Shown: piece by piece, positions 8,613-17,211 of the stretch
Layout: each line of letters opens with the position of its first letter
Numbering within the stretch: position 1 is the first letter of the stretch
The notes under the pieces: model-generated
What the model was told of the DNA's origin: nothing
What the model saw: the letters and a program-made list of their open reading frames with translations, nothing else
The model's database searches: none
Translations under genes and position numbers: made by a program
NCBI GenBank assembly: GCA_902538885.1
Contig: CACBGU010000003.1
Location: forward strand, 34,752-98,751
Direction of reading: 5' to 3'
DNA from: an uncultured Pelagibacteraceae bacterium
Lineage (GTDB): Bacteria; Pseudomonadota; Alphaproteobacteria; Pelagibacterales; Pelagibacteraceae
DNA: 64,000 nucleotides

Positions 8613-9134
8613 AATAAATTATACAAGAAGTATTACTTTATAAATAATTTTGATGCAAAAAATTTAAAAAAAATTGATAAAAACACATGTATTATTTATA
8701 GAAATTATAAGGATAAAATTGAAGAAAAAAAAATACGTGTTTTACAAACTTTTTGTAAAAAAAATCATTTCAAATTGTTTATTTCTAATAATATTAAGTT
8801 GGCAATGAAGTTAGATTTAGATGGAGCGTATATTCCATCATTTAATAAAAGTTTTGAACATTTATCTTTTAGTTTTAAAAAAAATTTTATCTTATTAGGA
8901 TCAGCACATAATCATAAAGAAATTAAAATAAAAGAGAGTCAGAAAATCAAATTAATATTTTTATCATCTTTATTTAAGTTAAATAAAAATTTTTTAGGGA
9001 TTAATAAATTTAATAAACTATCCACCCATACTTATTTAAATGTTATTGCCTTGGGCGGAATAAATAAACAAAATCGAAAAAAACTAAAATTAACTAAATG
9101 TTTAGGATTTGCTGGAATTTCATATTTTGAATAA
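8604..9134 (+). CDS. Thiamine-phosphate synthase/TenI-like protein
   Basis: TIM-barrel protein related to ThiE/TenI. Aligned features: DLDGAYIPSFN where ThiE has DGVHLGQ, LLGSAHNHKEI where ThiE has an IGxSxH segment, and VIALGGINKQN, the phosphate-binding loop. Several pyrophosphate/Mg-binding residues of true ThiE look absent, so a TenI-like or degenerate role is possible. The tracked start is TTG at 8595; I prefer ATG at 8604 (MIHNKLYKKYYF, 176 aa). Even so, the start overlaps the divergent yggS start by 9 bases. Followed by a strong terminator. Confidence 0.68.
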   Translation: MIHNKLYKKYYFINNFDAKNLKKIDKNTCIIYRNYKDKIEEKKIRVLQTFCKKNHFKLFISNNIKLAMKLDLDGAYIPSFNKSFEHLSFSFKKNFILLGSAHNHKEIKIKESQKIKLIFLSSLFKLNKNFLGINKFNKLSTHTYLNVIALGGINKQNRKKLKLTKCLGFAGISYFE

Positions 9135-9167
9135 AAAAAAGGCCCCATAATTATGGGGCCCTTTTTA
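9133..9167. terminator. Bidirectional Rho-independent terminator
   Basis: Perfect GC-rich inverted repeat GGCCCCATAA/TTATGGGGCC at 9141-9160 (8-bp stem, AATT loop), preceded by A8 and followed by CTTTTT. It can act for the ThiE-like gene (+) and the porin (-), whose 3' ends converge here. Confidence 0.93.
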
Positions 9168-9188
9168 TAATATTTGTATCTAAATTAA

Positions 9189-10151
9189 TTAGAATGCAAA
9201 TGAGATATTGAACTCGTAACCATCTCTATCAGCAGATGCATCATAACCAACGTTATCTACTGAGTTCATAGAACCAGCTACAGTAATACCACCTGAAGTG
9301 TATGAAGCACCAATTGCAGTTGCTTCTTGTACATCAGAGTCTGAAGCTTTGTCTGATTCAGAAGTACTGTAACCAATAGTGAAATCATCAGTTACTGCGT
9401 ATGTAATACCAGCAGCTGTGAAATCAATATCAGTTGCAGAAGTTGGTCCATCTGATTCGTTCATTTGGTAACCAACAGTTACTGAACCGTATGTGTACTT
9501 CACGTATAAAGCACTGTCATCGATCGCTGTACCATGAGTTTCCTCAGTTTCACCGAAACCATAACCGATTTCTAAACCTTCAACCATTTCTGGCTTAGCA
9601 ACAATTGAGAAGTCCATGTAAGACTTATCAGTTACAGCATCAGAAGCGTTTAGGTAAGCAACAGTTACAGTAGCACCACCTAGATCTGGAGATTTGTAAG
9701 TAAACATGTTGTCACCAGAAGAACCACCTACTAGTGTACCAGTTTCAGCACCTGTTACTACATCCCAAGACTCTTGGTAAGCATTTGGAGTTACGTCATC
9801 TAACGCACTCATTGCAGAACTTCCACCATGACCAGCGAACGTAATTGTTCCGAAGCCATTAGTGTCTAAAGTCATGCTGTGAGAGTCGTAAACATCTCCA
9901 CCACCTGTGTCATCGTTATCGATTTCGTAAGACACACTGATAGTCATTCCGTTGTCCATCTCACCAGAACCAGTCATAGTGATTGAATCACCCATAGTCC
10001 ACTGGTTACCTTCGTGAGTTAAACTTTTGTCATCACCATTAGAGAATGTTAAAGAAGCACCACCAGTTGCTGATAAAGAACCAGCATGTGCAGAGAATGC
10101 TACTAAAGATCCAGCTAATGCAGATAAACCTACTTTAGTAAATTTGTTCAT
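9189..10151 (-). CDS. Major outer-membrane porin
   Basis: 320 aa. N-terminal signal peptide MNKFTKVGLSALAGSLVAFSAHA with AHA|G cleavage. The mature part is acidic and rich in Gly/Thr/Asp/Ser with alternating beta-strand patterns, and it ends in FNISFAF, the terminal Phe required for BAM-dependent barrel insertion. This fits a general Gram-negative porin, the abundant SAR11 outer-membrane protein. Codon use is visibly different from neighbours (more GC, few AAA/ATA runs), as expected for a very highly expressed gene. A strong AAGGAG ribosome-binding site precedes the ATG, and a GC-rich terminator follows. No partner gene is apparent. Confidence 0.92.
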   Translation of the reverse strand: MNKFTKVGLSALAGSLVAFSAHAGSLSATGGASLTFSNGDDKSLTHEGNQWTMGDSITMTGSGEMDNGMTISVSYEIDNDDTGGGDVYDSHSMTLDTNGFGTITFAGHGGSSAMSALDDVTPNAYQESWDVVTGAETGTLVGGSSGDNMFTYKSPDLGGATVTVAYLNASDAVTDKSYMDFSIVAKPEMVEGLEIGYGFGETEETHGTAIDDSALYVKYTYGSVTVGYQMNESDGPTSATDIDFTAAGITYAVTDDFTIGYSTSESDKASDSDVQEATAIGASYTSGGITVAGSMNSVDNVGYDASADRDGYEFNISFAF

Positions 10152-10159
10152 ATTAATTA

Positions 10160-10165
10160 CTCCTT
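10160..10165 (-). promoter_or_regulatory. Strong Shine-Dalgarno site of the porin
   Basis: AAGGAG on the minus strand, 8 bases upstream of the porin ATG. It stands out because most genes in this window have weak or no recognisable Shine-Dalgarno sequence. Confidence 0.8.
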
Positions 10166-10327
10166 ATTTTAGTTGTTAATTATTAATAATAAACAGAGCT
10201 TAATTATCAGATTTTGCATCAAAAATAGGATAATTTAGTGCATTTTTTCTAAATTCTGAAAAATTGTTGTATTTTTGCAACATCAATATAATCGTTTAAA
10301 ATAAAGATTTTTTCACCATTTTATAGA

Positions 10328-10333
10328 TATAAT
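10328..10333 (+). promoter_or_regulatory. Candidate -10 element for the lipoprotein-leuS operon
   Basis: Exact TATAAT, 37 bases upstream of the DUF3576 ATG within the 219-bp porin/lipoprotein divergent gap. No good -35 hexamer is visible 16-18 bases upstream, and AT-rich sequence gives such matches by chance. Confidence 0.3.
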
Positions 10334-10370
10334 ATATAAGAAATTTCGACTTTTATTAAACAGACAAAAT

Positions 10371-10928
10371 ATGAAAAGCACAAAAACAATTTATATAATT
10401 TTATTTTTATCCTTTTTTCTAGCTTCATGTCAGCTAGCAAAAATGGGTGGTGATGCAAAAGAAAACCCACCTGATCCTCAACAACGTGTCAAAAAAAATC
10501 TCGAAGAAGGAAAGGGATTTAGACTCATGGATATGACAAAAAAAGGTGGTAGTGGCAAATTTGAGTTTGCTAGTTCAAACGAATTATGGAGGGCTTCATT
10601 AGATACTATTGATTTTATACCTTTAGCGTCTGTCAATTATAGTGGTGGTATAATAATTACGGATTGGTATTCAAGTGATAGTGAGTCAAATGAAGTCATT
10701 AAAATTTCAATAAGATTTTTAACAAACGAAATAAGATCCGATGCGCTTGATATTAAAATATTCACAAAAAAATGTGACTTACAAAATAAATGTACAATCT
10801 ATGAAAAAAGTGAAAATTTAATAATTGAGCTAAAAAAAGAAATATTAAAAAAAGCTGTTATTTATGAAAAAGATAACCCAGATAAAAAAATAGAACCTTA
10901 CGTACTTTCTGTTCCAGGTGACGGCTAA
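10371..10928 (+). CDS. DUF3576 domain lipoprotein
   Basis: 185 aa. Lipoprotein signal peptide ending in LASC (lipidated Cys at residue 20). The body contains ELWRASLDTIDFIPLASVNYSGGIIITDWY, the conserved core of the DUF3576 family found in Alphaproteobacteria, typically just upstream of leuS and lptE as here. Likely an envelope protein anchored to a membrane; its function is not known. It lacks a Shine-Dalgarno site and is followed by leuS after 19 bases. Confidence 0.85.
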   Translation: MKSTKTIYIILFLSFFLASCQLAKMGGDAKENPPDPQQRVKKNLEEGKGFRLMDMTKKGGSGKFEFASSNELWRASLDTIDFIPLASVNYSGGIIITDWYSSDSESNEVIKISIRFLTNEIRSDALDIKIFTKKCDLQNKCTIYEKSENLIIELKKEILKKAVIYEKDNPDKKIEPYVLSVPGDG

Positions 10929-10947
10929 ATAAAAAATAAATATTTTT

Positions 10948-13485
10948 GTGGATAGATATAATTTTAAATCTGTAGAAAGTAAATGGCAGAAATTTTGGGA
11001 TGAAAATAAAATATTTTCAACCAAAGTAGATAAAAATAAAAAAAAATTTTATTGTTTGGAAATGTTTCCATACCCATCTGGAAAAATTCATATGGGGCAT
11101 GTAAGAAATTATGCGATTGGAGATGTTCTAGCTAGATATAAATTGCTTCAAGGTTTTAATGTACTTCATCCTATGGGCTGGGACTCTTTTGGAATGCCTG
11201 CAGAAAACGCTGCAAAACAAAATAATCTTGATCCAAAAACATGGACCGAAAAAAATATATCTAAAATGAAATCGCAACTTAAGAAGCTTGGACTTTCAAT
11301 TGATTGGGATAGAGAAATTTCTACTTGTTCTGAAGAATATTATAAACACCAACAAGCCTTTTTTCTTGAACTTCTAGAAAAAAAGTTAGTCTACAGAAAA
11401 GAAAATTATGTAAACTGGGACCCTGTAGATGAGACTGTTCTCGCAAATGAGCAAGTCATAGATGGCAAAGGTTGGAGATCAGGTGCTGTTGTGGAAAGAA
11501 AAAAGCTAAGTCAGTGGTTTTTTAACATTTCAAAATTTTCTCAAGATCTTCTAGATGGCCTTGAAACTCTGGATTCATGGCCAAACAAAGTAAAAACAAT
11601 GCAAAAAAATTGGATTGGGAAATCATTTGGGAGTGAAATAAACTTTGAAATTGAAGGTGATTTATCTGTACGCAGCATAAAATGTTTTACAACAAGACCT
11701 GATACTCTTTTTGGTTTTTCATTTTTAGCTTTATCTCCTGATCATGAAATTTCAAAATTCTATAATCAAAATATTGATTTTATAAAGTTTAAAGAAGAGT
11801 GTTCAAAAACAGGCACAACTGAAGAAGCCATAGCAGTTGGTGAAAAAATTGGTTTTAAAACAAATCTTATTGCAATAAACCCACTAAACCCAAACCATAA
11901 AGTTCCTGTATATTTTGCTAATTTTGTTTTAATGGATTACGGTTTTGGAGCAGTATTTGGTTGTCCAGCACATGATCAAAGAGATTTTGATTTTGCAAAA
12001 AAATATAATTTAGATATTAAAACAGTTGTTAAACCTCACAATGAAAATGATAATTTTATTGTAAAAAATGAAGCTTATTCAGGACCAGGTAAAATAATTA
12101 ACTCTGATTTTCTAAATGGTCTTGATGCTCCAGAAAATTCAGTTTTTGAAACAATTAAAATTCTAGAAAAAAAGAAGCTTGGTCAAAGGCAAATTAATTA
12201 CAGATTAAAAGATTGGGGTGTTTCAAGACAAAGATATTGGGGGTGTCCAATACCAGTTGCTTATGATGAAGATGGAAAAGTTCATCCAATCCCAAAATCA
12301 ATGTTACCAGTAAAGCTTCCACAAAATATTGATCTAAAAGTTAAAGGTAACCCTTTGGATAGTCAAAAAAATTGGAAGGAAATTACGATTGATGGAAGAA
12401 AAATGATAAGAGAAACTGATACTCTTGACACTTTTGTCTGCTCTTCCTGGTATTTTTTAAGATTTTGTTCTCCTAAAGAAGATCAATATGCTTTCAAACA
12501 AAATGATATTGATTACTGGATGCCTGTAGATCAATATATTGGTGGTGTTGAACATGCAATTTTACACCTGCTCTATTCAAGGTTTTTTATGAGAGCAATT
12601 TCTTACGAAAATAAAAATTTTAAACTAGATGAACCATTTAATGGTCTTTTTACTCAAGGAATGGTTTGTCACGAAACATATAAAGATCCAGAAAATAATT
12701 GGGTAAGCCCAGAGGAAATAGAAACGGTAGAAGGAAAAAAATACCTTAAAAAAGATAAATCTAAACTAATCACTGTAGGACCATCAGAATCAATGTCTAA
12801 ATCAAAGAAAAATACAGTAGATCCAGAAAATATTATTTCAAATTATGGAGCAGATGCAGCGAGATTATTCATATTGTCTGATAGTCCACCTGAAAAAGAT
12901 GTACAATGGTCTGAAGAGGGTATTCTCTCTTCTTTTAAATTTGTGCAAAAATTATGGAATTTAAATTCTAAGATCTTAGAAGAGATAAAAAAAAATCATG
13001 AAAAGGATAGTGATGATGAGATTACTAAATATACGAATAAACTTATCAAAAAGGTGACAGAAAACTTAGAAGATTTTAGTTATAACAAAATTGTAGCCAA
13101 CTTACATGAAATGTACTCGTTTTTGTTTAAAAAATTGAACAATAAATATTCAAAAAAAACATTAGTTGAAAATTATCAAAAAATATTAATCTTAATGAGT
13201 CCAGTAATACCTCATTTTACGAATGAGTGTTTAGAAATTATCAAAATAAAAGATAAAATAATTTGGCCAAAATACAATGAAAACTTGATACAGGAAAATG
13301 AGGTTAATATTGTAGTTCAAGTTAATGGTAAAAAAAGAGGACTAATTAGATGTAAAAGAGATATAGACGAAAAAAATTTATTTGAGATAATTAAACAAGA
13401 AAAAAATATATATAAACACTTAGAAGGAAAAGAAATACGTAAAAAAATATTTGTATTAAATAAACTTATAAATCTACTTGTATAA
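10948..13485 (+). CDS. leuS: Leucyl-tRNA synthetase
   Basis: Class I aminoacyl-tRNA synthetase of 845 aa (normal length). The HIGH motif appears as [15 protein letters not shown] (about residues 42-56) and the KMSKS motif as [15 protein letters not shown]. The CP1 editing domain is present, with TTRPDTLFG and the downstream [14 protein letters not shown]. The start is GTG at 10948, giving [17 protein letters not shown], which aligns with other LeuRS N-termini; no ATG precedes it in frame. Followed by lptE after 5 bases. Confidence 0.98.
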   Translation: MDRYNFKSVESKWQKFWDENKIFSTKVDKNKKKFYCLEMFPYPSGKIHMGHVRNYAIGDVLARYKLLQGFNVLHPMGWDSFGMPAENAAKQNNLDPKTWTEKNISKMKSQLKKLGLSIDWDREISTCSEEYYKHQQAFFLELLEKKLVYRKENYVNWDPVDETVLANEQVIDGKGWRSGAVVERKKLSQWFFNISKFSQDLLDGLETLDSWPNKVKTMQKNWIGKSFGSEINFEIEGDLSVRSIKCFTTRPDTLFGFSFLALSPDHEISKFYNQNIDFIKFKEECSKTGTTEEAIAVGEKIGFKTNLIAINPLNPNHKVPVYFANFVLMDYGFGAVFGCPAHDQRDFDFAKKYNLDIKTVVKPHNENDNFIVKNEAYSGPGKIINSDFLNGLDAPENSVFETIKILEKKKLGQRQINYRLKDWGVSRQRYWGCPIPVAYDEDGKVHPIPKSMLPVKLPQNIDLKVKGNPLDSQKNWKEITIDGRKMIRETDTLDTFVCSSWYFLRFCSPKEDQYAFKQNDIDYWMPVDQYIGGVEHAILHLLYSRFFMRAISYENKNFKLDEPFNGLFTQGMVCHETYKDPENNWVSPEEIETVEGKKYLKKDKSKLITVGPSESMSKSKKNTVDPENIISNYGADAARLFILSDSPPEKDVQWSEEGILSSFKFVQKLWNLNSKILEEIKKNHEKDSDDEITKYTNKLIKKVTENLEDFSYNKIVANLHEMYSFLFKKLNNKYSKKTLVENYQKILILMSPVIPHFTNECLEIIKIKDKIIWPKYNENLIQENEVNIVVQVNGKKRGLIRCKRDIDEKNLFEIIKQEKNIYKHLEGKEIRKKIFVLNKLINLLV

Positions 13486-13490
13486 AATAC

Positions 13491-13943
13491 ATGATTAAAA
13501 AATTTATTTTAAAAATAATTCTAATATTAATATTAACAGCTTGTGATTATACACCTATTTATTCAGCGAAAGATGGTCAATTAAATATTGAAATTTTAAG
13601 CTATGAGGGTGATAGGGAAATTAATTCAAAAATTCTTTCAAAATTTAGAATACATAAAAATACAAACTCTGAGTTAATTCAAATAAAGTTTAGTTCAACT
13701 TACCAAAAAAATGATGTTTCTAAGAACCTTGCTGGAAAAGCAGAAGAATATCTGCTCGAAGCAACAACAAATTATACGATAATTACTAGCAATTTAGAAA
13801 AAAATTTTATTATTAAAGAAAGTTTTAAAATGAAGAATTTTGAAGATGATTTTGAAGAAAGAAATTATGAACAGAGAATAAAAGAAAATATAGCTGACGT
13901 AAATTATGAAAAAGTAATTTTACAAATAAAAAAAATTAAATGA
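13491..13943 (+). CDS. lptE: LPS-assembly lipoprotein LptE
   Basis: 150 aa. Lipoprotein signal with LTAC (Cys at residue 18), then DYTPIYS, a frequent start of mature alphaproteobacterial LptE. LptE plugs the LptD barrel and helps place LPS in the outer membrane. Sequence conservation is low and the call leans on the lipobox, size and the leuS-lptE-holA order that is conserved across Proteobacteria. Its stop overlaps the holA start by 4 bases (ATGA at 13940). Confidence 0.8.
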   Translation: MIKKFILKIILILILTACDYTPIYSAKDGQLNIEILSYEGDREINSKILSKFRIHKNTNSELIQIKFSSTYQKNDVSKNLAGKAEEYLLEATTNYTIITSNLEKNFIIKESFKMKNFEDDFEERNYEQRIKENIADVNYEKVILQIKKIK

Positions 13944-14940
13944 TCTTAAAAAATTATGAAATAAATAAAATCAAATTAAATTCAAATCAACATTTATTGT
14001 TTTATGGAAATAATGAAGGTTTTAAAGATTAACACTGGAAATAATAAATAATTTAATTAAAAGTAAAAAATATATAAATAAATACGAAGAAAAGGAAGTT
14101 TTAACAAATCTTGAAAAATTTGTAGAAAATTTATTAAATAAATCACTTTTTGAGGATGAAAAAATAATTTTAATCAGAAGATCGACCGAAAAAATATTCA
14201 AAGTAATTGCGGAAATATTTGAAAAAAATTTGGATGGTGTGACAATTATAATTGAATCTGAAAATTTAGACAAAAAATCTAAACTTAGATCTTACTTTGA
14301 AAAAAGTAAAAGAGATATTGCTATGGCATTTTACCCAGACAACGAGCAAACTCTCGCAAGAATAGCTTATAACATTTTAAATACAAAAAAAATTTCAATT
14401 TCACCAAGCAACATAAATTTAATTGTTAATAAATGTGGTGGGGATAGAAAAAATTTAATTAATGAACTTGAAAAAATTGAATTTTACTCAAAAAGTGTAA
14501 AAAAAATAACTCAAGAAAATATAGCTAAATTGACCAATTTAAGCGAAAACCATAATATAGCAGAACTTATAGATAATTGTTTGGCAAAAAATAAAAGTAA
14601 AACAATTTACATATTAAATGAAAATAATTATACTAATGAGGATTGCATCCTAATATTAAGAACCTTCTTAAGCAAATCTAAAAAAATTCTTAAACTCTCA
14701 AATGAATACAAATTTAATAAAGATATAAATTTAACGATTTCATCAGCCAAACCTCCAATATTTTGGAAAGACAAAGAAATTATAAAAAAGCAATTAATGA
14801 ATTGGAGTCCCAGCAATATTAAAGAATTAATTTATAAACTAAATAATATTGAGCTGAATTTAAAAAAAAACATTAATAACTCTTTAAATTTAGTTTCAGA
14901 TTTTTTACTTGAGCAAGCGTCTTTAAGAACTAATAATTAG
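13940..14940 (+). CDS. holA: DNA polymerase III delta subunit, with apparent 1-base frameshift
   Basis: Clamp-loader delta subunit. The track shows only 14230-14940, which is the C-terminal part from an internal Met. A start overlapping the lptE stop (ATGA, 13940) opens a reading frame MILKNYEINKIKLN...LLFYGNNEGFKD that ends at TAA 14030-14032. The -1 frame is open from 14026 and continues as LEIINNLIKSKKYINKYEEKEVLTNLEKF into the tracked ORF. Adding one base near 14027-14032 joins both halves into about 333 aa, normal for HolA. LLFYGNNEG matches the typical N-terminal LLYGxDxG. The gene is expected to be essential, so a sequencing or assembly indel is the simplest explanation. The 3' end overlaps parB by 11 bases (convergent). 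Confidence 0.88.
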
Positions 14941-15772
14941 ATTTTATAATATCAATAATTTTATTTAATTGGTCTAAATCTTTATATTCAAAACTTATCG
15001 TACCTTTATTTCTTTTGTTATTTTTTATATCAACATTTAAACCAATCTTATTAGAAATAGATAATTCAAGAGCAGTGATATTTGTGTCTTTAGAAATTTT
15101 TGATTTTTGTTTTTTATTTTTAAATATTTTAACAAAATTTTCTGCTTGCCTAACAGACAGTTTCTTTTCAATAATTTTTGATGCTACAAAACTTGCATTT
15201 GTAAGACCGACCAAAACTTTTGCATGACCAGCAGTTAATTTTTGGGTTTCAATTAATTTGATTACATCATCTGGCAAAGTAAGTAGTCGCAAAGAATTAG
15301 TTATGTGGCTCCTGCTCTTTCCAATGAATTTTGACACTTTTTCTTGATCATAAGAAAATTCATCTATTAATCTTTTATATCCTTGTGCTTCTTCAAGAGG
15401 ATTTAGATCATGCCTTTGAACGTTTTCTACAATAGCAAATTCTAAAGATTTCAAGTCATCAGCTTCCGTTATAACAACAGGTACATTATGAAGGCCAGCT
15501 CTTTGTGCTGCTAACCATCTTCTCTCTCCAGCAATTATTTCAAACTTTGATCTATCATTATTTGAATTTCTAACGATTATAGGCTGTATCATTCCTCTTT
15601 CTTTAATTGAATTGGTTAGATCCTCTAAATTAGCTTCGTCAAATATTTTCCTTGGTTGATACTTATTTGGGACAAGATCACTAATTGATACTTGATTCTT
15701 TTGAGGTTCAATTTTTGTCTCACCAATCAGCGATGAAAGTCCTCTTCCTAATCCTTTTTTGATTTTATCCAT
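14930..15772 (-). CDS. parB: Chromosome partitioning protein ParB
   Basis: CTP-dependent clamp that loads at parS and helps segregate the origin region. 280 aa. N-terminal GLGRGLSSLIG (ParA-stimulating region), then the ParB/Srx domain with ISDLVPNKYQPRK and AGERRWLAAQRAG (GERRxxA, CTP binding), then the HTH FIGKSRSHITNSLRLL (about residues 138-153). The C-terminal dimerisation segment is short. Coupled to parA by a one-base overlap; a perfect parS lies 1.4 kb away in rsmG. Confidence 0.97.
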   Translation of the reverse strand: MDKIKKGLGRGLSSLIGETKIEPQKNQVSISDLVPNKYQPRKIFDEANLEDLTNSIKERGMIQPIIVRNSNNDRSKFEIIAGERRWLAAQRAGLHNVPVVITEADDLKSLEFAIVENVQRHDLNPLEEAQGYKRLIDEFSYDQEKVSKFIGKSRSHITNSLRLLTLPDDVIKLIETQKLTAGHAKVLVGLTNASFVASKIIEKKLSVRQAENFVKIFKNKKQKSKISKDTNITALELSISNKIGLNVDIKNNKRNKGTISFEYKDLDQLNKIIDIIKSNY

Positions 15773-16566
15773 TAAGCTGCACTTCCTATTGTTGACTCTT
15801 GATGAATAAATTCATCAGTGAAACTAAAGTAAGATTTGCTACCAGGACATGTTTTATCATAGATCAATACTGGCATTCCGTGTGATGGGGCTTCTGACAA
15901 TCTGACATTTCTTGGTATGACAGTTGAGTAAACTTTTTCACTAAAATAATCTCTAGCTTCTTTCTCAACTTGTGACGAAAGCTTATTTCTTTTATCATAC
16001 ATAGTTAAAAGTATGCCCCTGATTTTTAAATCTGGATTTAAACTTACTTTTATCCTTTCGATTGTTTTCATTAGCTGCGTTAAACCCTCTAAAGCAAAAA
16101 ATTCAGTCTGAAGTGGTACCAATAGTGATTTTGAGCTTACAAGTGCCATTACTGTCAATAAGCTTAATGAAGGTGGGCAATCGATCAAGACATAATCATA
16201 TAATCTTCTAGAATCATTTAAATATGCGGTTAATTTTGTCTTTAGTATAAAAGCCCTATTACTGTCATCAGCTGTCTCAACTTCTAAGCCCGATAAATCT
16301 ACATTAGATGTTATAACATCTAAATTTTCAAACTGTGTTTTTTTGATCACGTCACTAATTTCTCTAGTTCCATTCAAAACTCCATAAATTGTATCACTTG
16401 AGTTATCCATATTAGATAATCCTAGACCTGTGGTAGCATTACCTTGTGGATCTAGGTCAATTACTAAAATTTTTTTATCTATTTGAGATAAACCTGCTGC
16501 AAGATTTATCACCGTAGTAGTTTTTCCAACCCCACCCTTTTGATTTATTACTGAAATAATTTGCAT
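15772..16566 (-). CDS. parA: Chromosome partitioning ATPase ParA (Soj)
   Basis: 264 aa. Deviant Walker A NQKGGVGKTTTVINLAAGL at the N-terminus, Walker A' LVIDLDPQGNATTGLG and Walker B YVLIDCPPSLSLL. It forms ATP-dependent DNA-bound gradients that move ParB-parS complexes. Lies directly between rsmG and parB, in the same order as in Caulobacter and most Alphaproteobacteria. Confidence 0.97.
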   Translation of the reverse strand: MQIISVINQKGGVGKTTTVINLAAGLSQIDKKILVIDLDPQGNATTGLGLSNMDNSSDTIYGVLNGTREISDVIKKTQFENLDVITSNVDLSGLEVETADDSNRAFILKTKLTAYLNDSRRLYDYVLIDCPPSLSLLTVMALVSSKSLLVPLQTEFFALEGLTQLMKTIERIKVSLNPDLKIRGILLTMYDKRNKLSSQVEKEARDYFSEKVYSTVIPRNVRLSEAPSHGMPVLIYDKTCPGSKSYFSFTDEFIHQESTIGSAA

Positions 16567-17211
16567 TTAATTTTTTTTTTTAATTTTTTTAATATTTATT
16601 AAAAATGAGTCTTCACTTGTTAAACTTTTTTTTTCTATATACTCCAACTCCCAATTTTTTTTGGAATTTTCAAAAATTTTTTTTCCACTCTTCCCCATAA
16701 AAAAAATTAAATTTTTATATTTTGAAAAATTTTCATATACTAATTCTAAAACTACTGGCATTGGTTTAAATGCTCTGGACATTATCGTTCCTGTTTCTAA
16801 ATTTTTTATTTCAAAAATATTTTTTTGAAAAACCTTTGTGTTTAAATTTAATTTTTTTGAAACTTCCTTTAAAAAATGGCTTTTATGGTAACTTTTTTCA
16901 TAAAGGTGTACATTCATATTATTTTTCATATTTTTTAGTATAATTGCCACGATTATACCTGGCATACCCCCTCCTGAACCTATATCTGTGGTTGTATTGC
17001 TATTTAAGTCAACAAAATCAATTATTTGTGCAGAATCTATAATATGACGCTCAATTATAGCCTTTTTTGATGCTGTATTTTGGCTAATTATGTTGATTTT
17101 TTTATTTTTTTCAAGAATCATAGATATATAGTTTTCAAAGTCCAAAAATGTTTCACGTGAAACATTTAAGTGATTGATTCTTGAATAAGAATTTAAAATT
17201 TCCTGATCCAT
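16567..17211 (-). CDS. rsmG: 16S rRNA (guanine-527-N7)-methyltransferase RsmG
   Basis: 214-aa SAM-dependent methyltransferase (GidB). SAM-binding motif TDIGSGGGMPGIIVAI (about residues 75-90); MSRAFKPMP is the conserved downstream element. The N-terminus contains NVSRETF, whose codons are the exact parS palindrome. It overlaps the mnmG stop by one base and is followed at once by parA. Cytosolic. Confidence 0.95.
   Translation of the reverse strand: MDQEILNSYSRINHLNVSRETFLDFENYISMILEKNKKINIISQNTASKKAIIERHIIDSAQIIDFVDLNSNTTTDIGSGGGMPGIIVAIILKNMKNNMNVHLYEKSYHKSHFLKEVSKKLNLNTKVFQKNIFEIKNLETGTIMSRAFKPMPVVLELVYENFSKYKNLIFFMGKSGKKIFENSKKNWELEYIEKKSLTSEDSFLINIKKIKKKN
17149..17164. promoter_or_regulatory. 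parS centromere site (perfect 16-bp palindrome)
   Basis: TGTTTCACGTGAAACA, identical to the universal bacterial parS consensus. It lies within the 5' part of rsmG (encoding NVSRET), 1.4 kb upstream of parB and about 7.2 kb from the putative oriC, as expected for an origin-proximal centromere. Confidence 0.95.

Noticed and set aside
14018-14032. Programmed -1 frameshift in holA
   Set aside because: TTT-AAA precedes the break, but the -1 frame has TAA at 14023-14025, there is no canonical X XXY YYZ heptamer in frame, and no downstream stem is evident.
14022-14273. 83-aa minus-strand ORF over the holA 5' region
   Set aside because: Antisense to HolA residues that translate convincingly once the frameshift is repaired.
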